Part shown: piece after piece, positions 20,723 to 30,987 of the stretch
How positions within the stretch are numbered: the first letter of the stretch is position 1
Layout of the letters: the number at the start of each line of letters is the position of its first letter
Assembly (NCBI RefSeq): GCF_003696315.1
Contig: NZ_RFFN01000005.1
Span: forward strand, 1 to 64,000
Direction of reading: 5' to 3'
Length of the DNA: 64,000 bases
DNA from: Pseudomonas songnenensis
GTDB taxonomy: Bacteria; Pseudomonadota; Gammaproteobacteria; Pseudomonadales; Pseudomonadaceae
Made by a program: the position numbers and the translations under genes
The notes under the pieces: generated by a model
Told to the model about the DNA's origin: nothing
What the model saw: the letters and a program-made list of their open reading frames with translations, nothing else
Database searches by the model: none

Positions 20723-23164
20723 ATGCCTGAAACTGTCGCTGCCGGCTTGCGCCTGGCACCCGATGCGCTGACCCGTCCCTTCGAGCCCAGCCAATTCAAT
20801 TTCAATACCACTGCCGAGCTCGAGCCGTTTCTCGGCGTGCTCGGCCAGGAGCGTGCAGTCGAGGCGTTGCAGTTCGGCGTCGCCATGCCGCGTCCGGGCT
20901 ACAACGTATATGTCATGGGCGAGCCGGGCACCGGGCGGTTTTCCTTCGTGCGGCGTTATCTGAAGGCCGAAGGCAAGCGACTGGATACGCCTTCCGACTG
21001 GGTTTACGTGAACAACTTCGATGAGCCCCGCGAGCCGCGGGTGCTCGAGTTGCCCAACGGCGGCGCGGCTGCGTTCATTGCCGATATCAATCAGCTGATC
21101 GACAACCTGCTGGCGACTTTTCCGGCGGTGTTCGAGCATCCGAGTTTCCAGCAGAAGAAGAGCGCTATCGACCGCGGCTTCAATCAGCGCTATGACAAGG
21201 CGCTGGATGTGATCGAAAAGCTCGCGCTGGAAAAGGAGATCGCCCTCTATCGCGACAGCACCAACATCGCGTTCACCCCCATGAAGGAAGGCAAGGCGCT
21301 GGACGAAACCGAGTTCGCCCAGTTGCCCGAAGCCGAACGCGAGCGTTATCACGAGGACATTTCCGCGCTGGAAGTGCGCCTGAACGAAGAGCTCGCCAGC
21401 CTGCCGCAGTGGAAGCGCGAGTCAACCAACCAGCTGCGCCAGTTGAACGACGAGACCATCAGTCAGGCCTTGCAGCCGCTGCTGGCGCCCCTGTCGGAAA
21501 AATATGCCGAGAATGCCGGTATCGAAGCCTATCTGCAGGCGGTGCAGGTCAATCTGCTGAAGACCGTGGTCGAGCAGCTGGTGGACGAGAACCGCCCCGA
21601 GGCGCAGAACCGTGTCCTGCTGGAAGAGCAGTACAGCCCGAGCCTGGTGGTTGGCCATCCGGTCGATGGTGGTGCGCCGGTGGTATTCGAGCCCCACCCG
21701 ACCTACGACAACCTGTTCGGCCGCATCGAGTACAACACCGATCAGGGCGCGCTCTATACCAGCTATAGGCAGTTGCGCCCCGGTGCGCTGCATCGTGCCA
21801 ATGGCGGTTTCCTGATGCTGGAAGCGGAAAAGCTGCTCAGCGAGCCCTTCGTCTGGGAAGCGCTCAAGCGTGCCCTGCAATCGCGCAAGCTGAAGATGGA
21901 GTCGCCGCTGGCCGAACTCGGCCGCCTGGCTACCGTCACGCTGACGCCGCAGGTCATTCCGCTGCACGTGAAGGTCATCATCATCGGTTCGCGCCAGCTC
22001 TACTACACGCTGCAGGACCTGGATCCGGACTTCCAGGAAATGTTCCGTGTGCTGGTCGACTTCGACGAGGACATCCCGCTGGCCGAGGACAGCCTCGAAC
22101 AGTTCGCCCAATTGATGAAGACCCGCACTTCCGAGGAGGGTATGGCGCCGCTGACCGCCGCTGCCGTTGCGCGTCTGGCGACTTATAGCGCGCGCCTGGC
22201 TGAACACCAGGGCCGCCTGTCGGCACGCATCGGTGATCTGTTCCAGCTGGTCAGCGAGGCTGATTTCATCCGCCAGCTGGCCAAGGACGAGGTCACGGAT
22301 GTCGGCCATATCGAGCGTGCGCTGAAGGCCAAGGCCACGCGCACCGGTCGCGTATCGGCGCGGATTCTCGAGGACATCCTGGCCGGGGTGATCCTGATCG
22401 ATAGCGAAGGCGCGGCGATCGGCAAGTGCAACGGGCTGACGGTGCTTGAGGTCGGTGACTCGGCATTCGGTATGCCGGCCCGCATCTCTGCCACCGTTTA
22501 TCCAGGTGGTTCGGGCATTGTCGATATCGAGCGTGAGGTCAACCTCGGTCAGCCGATCCACTCCAAGGGGGTGATGATCCTCACCGGCTACCTGGGCAGC
22601 CGCTACGCCCAGGAGTTTCCGCTGGAGATTTCTGCAAGCATTGCGCTGGAGCAGTCCTACGGCTACGTCGACGGCGACAGTGCGTCGCTCGGCGAATGCT
22701 GCGCGCTGATCTCGGCCCTGTCGCGCACGCCGCTCAAACAGTGCTTCGCCATCACCGGTTCGATCAATCAGTTTGGCGAAGTGCAGGCGGTCGGCGGGGT
22801 CAACGAGAAGATCGAAGGATTCTTCCGCCTCTGCGAGGCCCGCGGATTGACCGGTGAGCAAGGCGTCATCATCCCGTTCGCCAACGTCACCACGCTGATG
22901 CTCGACGAGCGCGTGCTCGAAGCGGTGCGCCAGCAGCGATTCCACGTCTATGCTGTAAAACAGGTGGACGAGGCGCTGTCACTGCTGGTTGGTGAGGATG
23001 TCGGCGCGGCCAACGACCAGGGTCATTTCCCCAAGGGCAGTGTCAACGCCCGGGTGGTCGAGCGGCTGCGCGACATCGCCGAAATCGAGCTGGAAGAGGA
23101 AGCGAAGAGCGAGTCAGGAGCGTCATCGGAGCACGCGCCGTCCGCCCCCGAAGGGGATAGCTGA
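20723..23164 (+). CDS. Lon-like ATP-dependent protease, AAA_32 type
   Basis: This 813-residue cytoplasmic protease has an AAA+ domain fused to a Lon peptidase domain but lacks the Lon substrate-binding N-domain (LonB-like, AAA_32 family). The P-loop is the variant GEPGTGR, where Arg replaces the usual Lys, a trait of this family. A long insertion of about 250 residues follows. The Lon catalytic dyad is seen as GDSASLGE (Ser) and GGVNEKIEGF (Lys). The C-terminus is acidic. ATG 20723 follows AAGGA. It is distinct from the heat-shock protease Lon, and its substrates are not known. Confidence 0.85.
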   Translation: MPETVAAGLRLAPDALTRPFEPSQFNFNTTAELEPFLGVLGQERAVEALQFGVAMPRPGYNVYVMGEPGTGRFSFVRRYLKAEGKRLDTPSDWVYVNNFDEPREPRVLELPNGGAAAFIADINQLIDNLLATFPAVFEHPSFQQKKSAIDRGFNQRYDKALDVIEKLALEKEIALYRDSTNIAFTPMKEGKALDETEFAQLPEAERERYHEDISALEVRLNEELASLPQWKRESTNQLRQLNDETISQALQPLLAPLSEKYAENAGIEAYLQAVQVNLLKTVVEQLVDENRPEAQNRVLLEEQYSPSLVVGHPVDGGAPVVFEPHPTYDNLFGRIEYNTDQGALYTSYRQLRPGALHRANGGFLMLEAEKLLSEPFVWEALKRALQSRKLKMESPLAELGRLATVTLTPQVIPLHVKVIIIGSRQLYYTLQDLDPDFQEMFRVLVDFDEDIPLAEDSLEQFAQLMKTRTSEEGMAPLTAAAVARLATYSARLAEHQGRLSARIGDLFQLVSEADFIRQLAKDEVTDVGHIERALKAKATRTGRVSARILEDILAGVILIDSEGAAIGKCNGLTVLEVGDSAFGMPARISATVYPGGSGIVDIEREVNLGQPIHSKGVMILTGYLGSRYAQEFPLEISASIALEQSYGYVDGDSASLGECCALISALSRTPLKQCFAITGSINQFGEVQAVGGVNEKIEGFFRLCEARGLTGEQGVIIPFANVTTLMLDERVLEAVRQQRFHVYAVKQVDEALSLLVGEDVGAANDQGHFPKGSVNARVVERLRDIAEIELEEEAKSESGASSEHAPSAPEGDS

Positions 23165-23251
23165 GCGCACCATTGCACGGTTTTTGAACGGAACGATAGC
23201 GCGCGCGGCAGGTCTGCAGTGGAGGAGGGCATCCACCCTCCATCCACAGGA

Positions 23252-23260
23252 TTATCCACA
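23252..23260 (+). promoter_or_regulatory. DnaA-box sequence TTATCCACA
   Basis: This is a perfect 9-base DnaA box in the gap after the Lon-like gene, next to a second CCATCCACA near match. It could be chance. Confidence 0.35.
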
Positions 23261-23336
23261 GCTTTAGGGGATAACTGGCTCTCGCGCTACATCCGCACAG
23301 GATGTCCCGCGTCAGCCCGACGCGAGGACTGCCGTC

Positions 23337-23672
23337 ATGCCGCACAACCTTTGTCTGAATCGCCAGTGCCTCGGCCTGGTTACCCGAATCGAATGCGCCA
23401 TACGCCCGCTTGCCGGCGGTAATGGATTGTGGACGCTGCTCTGTGCTGCCGGTCTGGCGGACGGGCAGCCCACGGCGATCAAGGTCCAGGGCCCATTCCA
23501 CGGGCCTGCCATGGCTGAATCGGTGCTCGCGTCCATTGCGGACAACCTGATGGGGCAGGGCTACTGCGAGTCGGATGATCCCTCCATCTGGCAGGTGCAC
23601 ATGCAGGCCGAATTGCGCCGGGTGAATGCCAATCAGGCCCGCTTCCTGGCGGGTTGGGAATCGCGCCCCTGA
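23337..23672 (+). CDS. Conserved hypothetical protein, 111 residues
   Basis: I do not recognise a domain. The protein is soluble and mixed alpha/beta: an N-terminal stretch with three cysteines, a segment TAIKVQGPFHGPAMAESVLASIADNLMGQGY resembling a strand-helix unit, and a tail rich in polar residues. The gene sits between the Lon-like protease and the UPF0114 membrane protein. From memory an equivalent small gene occupies the same place in P. aeruginosa (PA4575). It is probably a real gene by position and codon use. Exact DnaA boxes lie on either side. Confidence 0.65.
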   Translation: MPHNLCLNRQCLGLVTRIECAIRPLAGGNGLWTLLCAAGLADGQPTAIKVQGPFHGPAMAESVLASIADNLMGQGYCESDDPSIWQVHMQAELRRVNANQARFLAGWESRP

Positions 23673-23732
23673 GCATCTGATCTACACGGGGTGCCGCGTG
23701 GCTGGCGCTGCTTGCCGGTGCTGGCGAAAGTC

Positions 23733-23741
23733 TTATCCACA
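23733..23741 (+). promoter_or_regulatory. Second DnaA-box sequence TTATCCACA
   Basis: This is another perfect DnaA box, about 480 bases from the first and just upstream of the promoter for the UPF0114 gene. Confidence 0.35.
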
Positions 23742-23766
23742 AGCGGGTTGCGCGCCTTGGCCTGCC

Positions 23767-23795
23767 TTGGTGCGTCCGGCGGGGCTGCGTATACT
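23767..23795 (+). promoter_or_regulatory. Sigma70 promoter for UPF0114 gene
   Basis: TTGGTG and TATACT are separated by exactly 17 bases, 33 bases before the gene's ATG. Confidence 0.6.
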
Positions 23796-23827
23796 CGCGC
23801 CCTTGTCATTTCCGCTGTGAGACCCTC

Positions 23828-24316
23828 ATGGAGCGCATCCTCGAAAATGCCATGTACGCCGCTCGCTGGCTGCTGGCTCCCATCTACTTCGGTCTGGCGT
23901 TCGCCCTGCTGGCACTCGCGATCAAGTTCTTCCAGGAAATCTTCCATATCCTGCCGATGATCCTGTCGATCAGCGAAGCGGATCTGGTGCTGACGCTCCT
24001 GTCACTGATCGACATGGCGCTGGTTGGCGGGTTGCTGGTGATGGTGATGATTTCTGGCTACGAGAATTTCGTTTCGCAGCTGGACGTGGCCGAGGGCAAG
24101 GAAAAACTCGACTGGCTCGGCAAGATGGACTCCAGCTCCCTGAAGCTGAAGGTCGCAGCCTCCATCGTGGCGATTTCCTCCATCCATCTGCTGCGCATGT
24201 TCATGGACGTGCAGCAGATCGATAGCGACAAACTCATGTGGTACGTGATCATCCACCTGACATTCGTGGTTTCCGCATTTGCCATGGGCTACATGGACAA
24301 GATGACCAAGCACTGA
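23828..24316 (+). CDS. UPF0114 (YqhA) family membrane protein
   Basis: This 162-residue inner-membrane protein has three to four helices and belongs to the YqhA/TIGR00645 family. Signature stretches are [41 protein letters not shown] and the C-terminal MGYMDKM. The function is unknown. It has its own sigma70 promoter just upstream and no tight operon with the genes around it. Confidence 0.85.
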   Translation: MERILENAMYAARWLLAPIYFGLAFALLALAIKFFQEIFHILPMILSISEADLVLTLLSLIDMALVGGLLVMVMISGYENFVSQLDVAEGKEKLDWLGKMDSSSLKLKVAASIVAISSIHLLRMFMDVQQIDSDKLMWYVIIHLTFVVSAFAMGYMDKMTKH

Positions 24317-24433
24317 TTGCGGCGCATTGCCTGCCGGCTCAGCAGGGTAGCAATCATCTCGTGGTCGACAAAAAACCTGTACAGAATCGTTTTGTTGTTC
24401 AATATTCTGTAGCGGTTTTAACGGGAGCTTGCC

Positions 24434-24739
24434 ATGTATCTTCAAGACCTTGCGACTCATGCAGCCGCCGGACGTATCGACGCCCTCGAGCTGATCTCGC
24501 TCGAGGGTGGCATCTATCTTCTCGATATCTATCTGCAAGGCCAGCGCCATCGTCTGATCGACGAGCGTGGCGCGGTCTGGCATCTGCGCTCGGTGGAGCA
24601 TGCCCGCGACCTGCTGCGAGAGGTGCCCGAGCTGCCTTTCCATCTGGTACAGCAATCACCCTATGACGAAATGTGCGGTCTGGCCGAGGGCGCCCGTGAG
24701 CCGCTGCGTGTGCCGATTGGCATGCGGTCGCAGTGGTGA
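24434..24739 (+). CDS. Small DUF6482-like protein
   Basis: This 101-residue soluble protein contains a DALELISLEGGIYLLDIYLQGQ beta-rich core and an RSVEHARDLL helix. It resembles the pseudomonad DUF6482 family as I recall it. ATG 24434 follows GGGAGC. No function is known. It precedes the photolyase by 49 bases in the same direction and may be co-transcribed with it. Confidence 0.65.
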   Translation: MYLQDLATHAAAGRIDALELISLEGGIYLLDIYLQGQRHRLIDERGAVWHLRSVEHARDLLREVPELPFHLVQQSPYDEMCGLAEGAREPLRVPIGMRSQW

Positions 24740-24788
24740 CGCCGCTTCGCTGTTGCGTCTCGTCCGGCTGGCGTGAAGCGCCCGGTCG

Positions 24789-26324
24789 ATGAACGTCACT
24801 GCGCTGCGGCTGGTGCTTGGCGATCAGCTGAGCTTTGATCTGTCGGCCCTGGAGGGGCTGGATCTGGTGCGTGACCGGGTCTTGCTTGCCGAAGTGGCCG
24901 ACGAGACCTGCCATGTGCCACACCACCCGCAGAAGATCACCTTCATCTTCAGCGCGATGCGCCACTTCGCCGAGGCGCTGCGCCAGCGCGGGGTGTCGGT
25001 GGATTACGTGACGCTTGATGATCCCGCCAACAGCGGTTCACTGGCGGGTGAACTGACCCGCTTTGCCAGGTTGCATCGGCCGCAATCGATTCATATCACC
25101 GAGACCGGCGATTGGCGCGTCGAACATGCGTTGAAGGGCTGCGGTCTGCCGGTTACCTGGCACGAAGATCGACGCTTCATTTGTTCGCGCAGCGAGTTTG
25201 CACGCTGGGCCCATGGCAAGCGGCAGTTGCGCCTGGAGTTCTTCTATCGCGAGATGCGTCGCAAGACCGGCCTGCTGCTGCAACCGGATGGAACGCCGGA
25301 AGGCGGGGTGTGGAATTTCGATGCAGACAACCGCAAGCCATTGCCGCGCGGCTTGCACGGCCCGATCGCGCTGCGCTTCGCAGCTGACAGCATTACCCGT
25401 GACGTTCTGGCATTGGTTCAGGCTCGTTTCGCGCATCATTACGGTCGCCTCGACGGCTTCGATTATCCGGTTACCCACGCCGAAGCGGAGCAGCTCTGGT
25501 TGCATTTCCTCGACTTCGGCCTGGCGGCGTTCGGTGATTACCAGGACGCCATGGCCAGCGGCGAGCCATTTCTGTTTCACGCGCGCATCGGTGCCGCGCT
25601 CAATGTCGGTCTGCTTGACCTGCGGCGGCTGTGCGACGACGTCGAAGCGGCCTATCGGCAGGGGCGCATCGCGCTGAACGCGGCCGAGGGCTTCATTCGT
25701 CAGCTGATCGGTTGGCGGGAGTATGTGCGCGGCATCTATTGGTTACAGATGCCCGATTACGCAAAGCGCAACGCTTTCGGGAATACCAGACCGCTGCCCG
25801 AGTTCTACTGGAACGGGCAAACGCGGATGAACTGCATGCGTCAGGTGATCGGGCAGACGCTGGAGCACGCTTATGCGCACCATATCCAGCGGTTGATGGT
25901 GACCGGTAATTTCGCATTGCTTGCAGGCATTGCTCCGCCCGCGCTGTGCGACTGGTATCTGGCGGTGTACATGGACGCGTTCGACTGGGTAGAACTGCCC
26001 AATGTGCTGGGCATGGTGCTGCATGCCGACGGCGGCTATCTCGGTTCCAAGCCCTATTGTGCGAGCGGCCAGTACATCAAGCGGATGCCCAACTACTGCC
26101 AGGATTGTCCGTACAAGGTCAGTGAAAGCACCACCGATGACGCCTGTCCGTTCAATGCGTTGTACTGGCACTTTCTCATGCGCCACCGTGAGCTCCTGCA
26201 GGGCAATCCGCGGATGACCATGGTCTACCGCAATCTGGCGCGCATGAGCGAGAGCAAACAGCAGGCGTTGTGGCAGCGCGGCGAGGTACTGCTGGCACGA
26301 CTGGATGCCGGTGATGCGCTGTGA
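24789..26324 (+). CDS. FeS photolyase/cryptochrome, PhrB type
   Basis: This 511-residue flavoprotein is of the FeS-BCP (deoxyribodipyrimidine photolyase-related) group, which repairs (6-4) photoproducts with light. The N-terminal DPRP-type domain starts [10 protein letters not shown], and the FAD-binding helical half follows. Four cysteines for the 4Fe-4S cluster are at residues 349, 437, 440 and 453. Agrobacterium PhrB uses 350, 438, 441 and 454, so the spacing is identical. The stop overlaps the start of a DUF2256 gene (GTGA), a known companion of photolyases. Confidence 0.9.
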   Translation: MNVTALRLVLGDQLSFDLSALEGLDLVRDRVLLAEVADETCHVPHHPQKITFIFSAMRHFAEALRQRGVSVDYVTLDDPANSGSLAGELTRFARLHRPQSIHITETGDWRVEHALKGCGLPVTWHEDRRFICSRSEFARWAHGKRQLRLEFFYREMRRKTGLLLQPDGTPEGGVWNFDADNRKPLPRGLHGPIALRFAADSITRDVLALVQARFAHHYGRLDGFDYPVTHAEAEQLWLHFLDFGLAAFGDYQDAMASGEPFLFHARIGAALNVGLLDLRRLCDDVEAAYRQGRIALNAAEGFIRQLIGWREYVRGIYWLQMPDYAKRNAFGNTRPLPEFYWNGQTRMNCMRQVIGQTLEHAYAHHIQRLMVTGNFALLAGIAPPALCDWYLAVYMDAFDWVELPNVLGMVLHADGGYLGSKPYCASGQYIKRMPNYCQDCPYKVSESTTDDACPFNALYWHFLMRHRELLQGNPRMTMVYRNLARMSESKQQALWQRGEVLLARLDAGDAL

Positions 26325-26458
26325 AAAGGAAGGGCGAGCTGCCGTTCAAGTGCTGTGTTGTGTGCGGCTTGCCGTTTGCCTGGCGAAAGAAGTGGGCGCG
26401 CTGCTGGAATGAGGTGCGGTATTGCTCCGAGCGCTGTCGGCGTAGTCGGAAGGGGTAG
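26321..26458 (+). CDS. DUF2256 family small Cys-rich protein
   Basis: This is a 45-residue gene starting at GTG 26321 that overlaps the photolyase stop by four bases. It encodes [19 protein letters not shown], then WRKKWARCW and RYCSERCRR. The C-x2-C pair followed by C-x3-C is the zinc-ribbon-like pattern of DUF2256. Members often stand next to cryptochromes and photolyases. The role is unknown; it may bind zinc. It is too short for most ORF callers, but the coupling and the motif make it a confident call. Confidence 0.85.
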   Translation: MKRKGELPFKCCVVCGLPFAWRKKWARCWNEVRYCSERCRRSRKG

Positions 26459-26569
26459 ACGCTCGAATCGCCTTTGCTACCGGTTGTGGTTCGGGAGTTG
26501 CAGGCCGCTGCGTCCACCCGGCTGAGCTGTGCTAGGCTGGCCGACCTTTTTTTCATCTCGGAGCCCGGC

Positions 26570-27187
26570 ATGACCGACCTCAACCTGTCCACTGACGAAA
26601 CCCGTGTGAGCTATGGCATTGGCCGCCAGCTGGGCGACCAGCTGCGTGACAATCCTCCGCCGGGCGTCAGCCTCGATGCAGTGATCGCCGGCATTCGTGA
26701 TGCCTTCGCCGGCACTGCCAGCCAGGTCAGCCCGGAAGCGCTGAACGCCAGCTTCGCGGTGATTCGCGAGCGCATGCAGGCCGAGGCGCAGAAGAAGGCT
26801 GAGGCGGCTGCCGCCGAAGGCCGTGCCTTCCTCGCCGAGAACGCCAAGCGCGAAGGCGTCGTGGTGCTGGAGTCGGGGCTGCAGTACGAAGTGCTGACGA
26901 CCGGCGAAGGCGCCAAACCGTCCCGCGAGGACAGCGTGCGTACCCATTACCATGGCACGCTGATCGACGGCAGTGTGTTCGACAGCTCCTACCAGCGTGG
27001 CCAGCCTGCCGAGTTCCCGGTTGGCGGCGTGATCGCCGGTTGGACCGAGGCGCTGCAGTTGATGAATGCCGGCAGCAAGTGGCGCCTGTACGTGCCGAGC
27101 GAGCTGGCCTATGGCGCTCAGGGCGTCGGCAGCATCCCGCCGCACAGCACGCTGGTGTTCGACGTCGAACTGCTGGACGTGCTCTGA
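26570..27187 (+). CDS. fklB: FKBP-type peptidyl-prolyl isomerase FklB
   Basis: This 205-residue proline isomerase has an N-terminal dimerisation domain (TRVSYGIGRQLGDQL, about residues 8-100) and a C-terminal FKBP domain (SVRTHYHGTLIDGSVFDSSY ... VIAGWTEALQLMNAGSKW ... PPHSTLVFDVELLDV). No signal peptide is visible, so this is the cytoplasmic FklB type. ATG 26570 is chosen at the start of the conserved domain. Confidence 0.9.
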   Translation: MTDLNLSTDETRVSYGIGRQLGDQLRDNPPPGVSLDAVIAGIRDAFAGTASQVSPEALNASFAVIRERMQAEAQKKAEAAAAEGRAFLAENAKREGVVVLESGLQYEVLTTGEGAKPSREDSVRTHYHGTLIDGSVFDSSYQRGQPAEFPVGGVIAGWTEALQLMNAGSKWRLYVPSELAYGAQGVGSIPPHSTLVFDVELLDVL

Positions 27188-27300
27188 GTCCGTCTTGGGC
27201 TTGGCTTCTGTGGACGGCGACTAACCGGCTACGACACGCTGCTGCTAAGCCCTGTCCGCCTTGTCAGTGTGCGGCCTCCCGATCTCAGGATTTCCAGTGG

Positions 27301-27528
27301 TCAGGGCCGCAGCGCGCGGGCATAGCTGAAGAGGAACAGGTTGCGTACCTGTTCCTTAAGCACGCCGGGCTCGTTCGTGCTCAGTTCCTGTAGATCCAGA
27401 TCGCCCTGTTCTCGCAGTTCGTCCAGCGCTTCCCCGTCGAGCGAGACGCATACCGCGCCGGTATTCCGGTCAAGTATGCGCAGGTAGGGTTGTGGGCGAT
27501 CCAGCCAGGCATCTATCAGATAAGTCAT
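27301..27528 (-). CDS. Small iron-regulated protein candidate
   Basis: This 75-residue protein, MTYLIDAWLDRPQPYLRI and so on, has no recognisable domain. It is mainly beta with LDLQEL and a C-terminal helix LKEQVRNLFLFSYARAL. ATG 27528 follows GGAGG at seven bases. A Fur-like box starts 27 bases upstream of the ATG and overlaps the likely -10, so repression by iron is expected. From memory the P. aeruginosa gene in this place (PA4570) is iron-responsive. A longer start at 27576 would run through the operator and is unlikely. Confidence 0.72.
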   Translation of the reverse strand: MTYLIDAWLDRPQPYLRILDRNTGAVCVSLDGEALDELREQGDLDLQELSTNEPGVLKEQVRNLFLFSYARALRP

Positions 27529-27554
27529 TCGGCACCTCCAATTTATTCTGTTAA

Positions 27555-27569
27555 TGAGAATAATTGTTA
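27555..27569 (-). promoter_or_regulatory. Fur box upstream of the small gene
   Basis: TGAGAATAATTGTTA matches the 7-1-7 Fur pattern TGATAAT-N-ATTATCA at 11 of 14 positions, in a short AT-rich patch inside GC-rich DNA. Confidence 0.6.
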
Positions 27570-27678
27570 TTTGCAAATATGCAAGCGCAAAGAAGTGCCG
27601 GCGCGCGGATAGAGGTGGGGATCGACGATAGAGGTTGACGGCTGCGCCCGAGGCGCAGCGGTATTGCTAGGTTTATTG

Positions 27679-28647
27679 TCAGTGTGTGCGCGCTACGGCG
27701 AAGCGGCAAAGCTCGACCAGGGCGTCGCGATACTGATTGGCGGGGATCACTTCGAGGCAGGCAATAGCGCGCTCGGCATAGTTGCGGGCAAGCTTGGCGG
27801 TATAGTCCAGAGCGCCTGCTGCCTCGACAGCGGCACGGATGCTTTCCAGATCCTCTAGGCCGCCTTTCTGAATGGCCTTGCGGACCAGGGCTGCCTGTTC
27901 TGCGGTGCCTTCGCGCATGGTGTAGATCAGCGGAAGGGTGGGTTTGCCTTCGGCCAGATCATCGCCAACATTCTTGCCGAGGGTTTCAGCGTCGCCCTGG
28001 TAGTCGAGCAGGTCGTCAACCAGCTGGAAAGCGATGCCGAGGTGATCACCGAATGTGCGCAGCGCTTCACGCTGCTCCTCGCTGGCGCCGGCCAGGGTGG
28101 CCGCGCTGTGGGTCGAGGCTTCGAAGAGCATGGCGGTCTTGCCGCGGATGACTTCCATGTAGATCTCTTCGGTGGTGCTGGCGTCGCGAACCTTCGACAA
28201 CTGCAGCACTTCGCCTTCGGCGATGACTCGGGTCGCCTGGGAGATGATGCGCATCACCGGCATGGAATCCAGCTCGACCATCATTTCGAACGAGCGCGCA
28301 TATAGAAAGTCGCCAACCAGCACGCTGGGCGCGTTGCCCCATAGCGCATTGGCGGTGGAGCGGCCACGGCGCATGCCGGACATGTCGACGACGTCGTCAT
28401 GCAGCAGTGTGGAGGTGTGCAGGAACTCGATGATGGCAGCCAGCAGGCGCAGTTGATCGCCCTGATGACCGAGCGCGCTGCCACTGAGCAATACCAGCAG
28501 CGGACGCAGGCGTTTGCCGCCGGCTGAGGTAATGTAATCCCCGATCTTTTCCACCAGAGGAACGCGCGAAGTCAGTTGCTTGCGGATGATGCCGTCGACA
28601 GCGGCAAAATCGTCCGCCACAACTTGATAGAAAGGCTGGGGTTGCAT
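27679..28647 (-). CDS. ispB: Octaprenyl diphosphate synthase
   Basis: This 322-residue trans-prenyl synthase builds the ubiquinone side chain. The first aspartate-rich motif is [15 protein letters not shown], the second [23 protein letters not shown] precedes them. It is divergent from the rplU-rpmA-obg transcript, the usual arrangement in gammaproteobacteria. Side-chain length (C40 or C45) cannot be set from sequence. Confidence 0.93.
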   Translation of the reverse strand: MQPQPFYQVVADDFAAVDGIIRKQLTSRVPLVEKIGDYITSAGGKRLRPLLVLLSGSALGHQGDQLRLLAAIIEFLHTSTLLHDDVVDMSGMRRGRSTANALWGNAPSVLVGDFLYARSFEMMVELDSMPVMRIISQATRVIAEGEVLQLSKVRDASTTEEIYMEVIRGKTAMLFEASTHSAATLAGASEEQREALRTFGDHLGIAFQLVDDLLDYQGDAETLGKNVGDDLAEGKPTLPLIYTMREGTAEQAALVRKAIQKGGLEDLESIRAAVEAAGALDYTAKLARNYAERAIACLEVIPANQYRDALVELCRFAVARTH

Positions 28648-28720
28648 CGGGGACTCCTCGCAGATTGCGCGGCATGCTAGGGGGCGGGTCTGGTACTGTC
28701 AAGGCAACGCCAGTTGGCTA

Positions 28721-28749
28721 TTGCGTGGGGGATAGCGCATGCGTACAAT
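28721..28749 (+). promoter_or_regulatory. Sigma70 promoter of rplU-rpmA
   Basis: TTGCGT and TACAAT with a 17-base spacer give a leader of about 135 bases before rplU. Confidence 0.65.
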
Positions 28750-28889
28750 CGCGGACCCTGAACTTCCCCCTGGGCATTTCCCTGCCTTACGCAATTGCAC
28801 GGGCGTCACCTTCCGGCCCCATGCAGCCATGCCAGCCACTAACCATTCTTTCAAAGCGCTGGGTGAGCAGGATTAACGGAGATACACAG

Positions 28890-29201
28890 ATGTACGCAGT
28901 TATCGTAACCGGCGGCAAGCAATACAAGGTCGCCGAAGGCGAATACCTCAAGATTGAAAAACTCGAAGTTGCCACTGGCGAAGCTGTCACTTTTGACCGC
29001 GTTCTGCTGATCGGCAACGGCGAAGATGTAAAGATCGGCGCTCCGGTGGTCGATGGTGCAAAAGTTACCGCTGAAGTGATCGCTCAAGGCCGTCATGACA
29101 AGGTCACCATCATCAAGTTCCGCCGTCGTAAGCACCACATGAAGCGTCAGGGCCACCGTCAGTGGTTCACTGAGGTCAAAATCACCGGTATTCAGGGCTA
29201 A
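28890..29201 (+). CDS. rplU: 50S ribosomal protein L21
   Basis: This 103-residue protein of the large ribosomal subunit begins [14 protein letters not shown] and contains the [14 protein letters not shown] signature. It is followed after 35 bases by rpmA. The long leader between the promoter and this gene may carry autoregulation, but I see no clear structure. Confidence 0.97.
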   Translation: MYAVIVTGGKQYKVAEGEYLKIEKLEVATGEAVTFDRVLLIGNGEDVKIGAPVVDGAKVTAEVIAQGRHDKVTIIKFRRRKHHMKRQGHRQWFTEVKITGIQG

Positions 29202-29236
29202 TCGGGCCTGAATCCCCTTATAGGAGTATTGAACTC

Positions 29237-29494
29237 ATGGCACACAAAAAAGCTGGCGGTTCTACCCGCAACGGTCGCGACTCAGAAGCCAAACGCCTTG
29301 GCGTGAAGATGTACGGCGGCCAGGCCATCAAGGCCGGCAACATCATCGTGCGTCAGCGCGGCACTCAGTTCCATCCCGGCTACGGCGTTGGCATGGGCAA
29401 GGATCACACCCTGTTCGCTAAAGTCGAAGGCGTGATCAAGTTCGAAGTGAAGGGCGCTTTTGGCCGTCGCTACGTGAGCGTCGTCGCAGCCTAA
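29237..29494 (+). CDS. rpmA: 50S ribosomal protein L27
   Basis: This 85-residue large-subunit protein begins [16 protein letters not shown], the standard L27 N-terminus that reaches the peptidyl transferase centre. No N-terminal cleavage extension of the Firmicutes type is present. It is followed by a terminator, so obg probably depends on read-through or its own promoter. Confidence 0.97.
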   Translation: MAHKKAGGSTRNGRDSEAKRLGVKMYGGQAIKAGNIIVRQRGTQFHPGYGVGMGKDHTLFAKVEGVIKFEVKGAFGRRYVSVVAA

Positions 29495-29511
29495 CTGCGG
29501 CGTTGCTGGAA

Positions 29512-29541
29512 AAGCCCTGTCATGCGACGGGGCTTTTTTGT
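29512..29541 (+). terminator. rpmA terminator
   Basis: AAGCCCTGTC pairs with GACGGGGCTT (one G-T pair) over ATGC and runs into TTTTTGTTT. Confidence 0.85.
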
Positions 29542-29636
29542 TTCTGTATCCTGTGAGGCTCTTGCAAAGAACTGCTAGGTGCTCATTCAGTTTTCGCTGG
29601 GTTTTTTGCAAGACCCTTACGTTTCTTGTTTCTTAA

Positions 29637-30881
<1,245 letters not shown>

Positions 30882-30987
30882 GTCGAGCCCCCGGGCCGCT
30901 GCGCGGCCTGGTCTGGCGAGTGGTCGGTGGGCTGGCTCGTGCGCAGTCCGATCCGGAAGTGTTTTGGCCGTATAGAAGGCGGGAACG

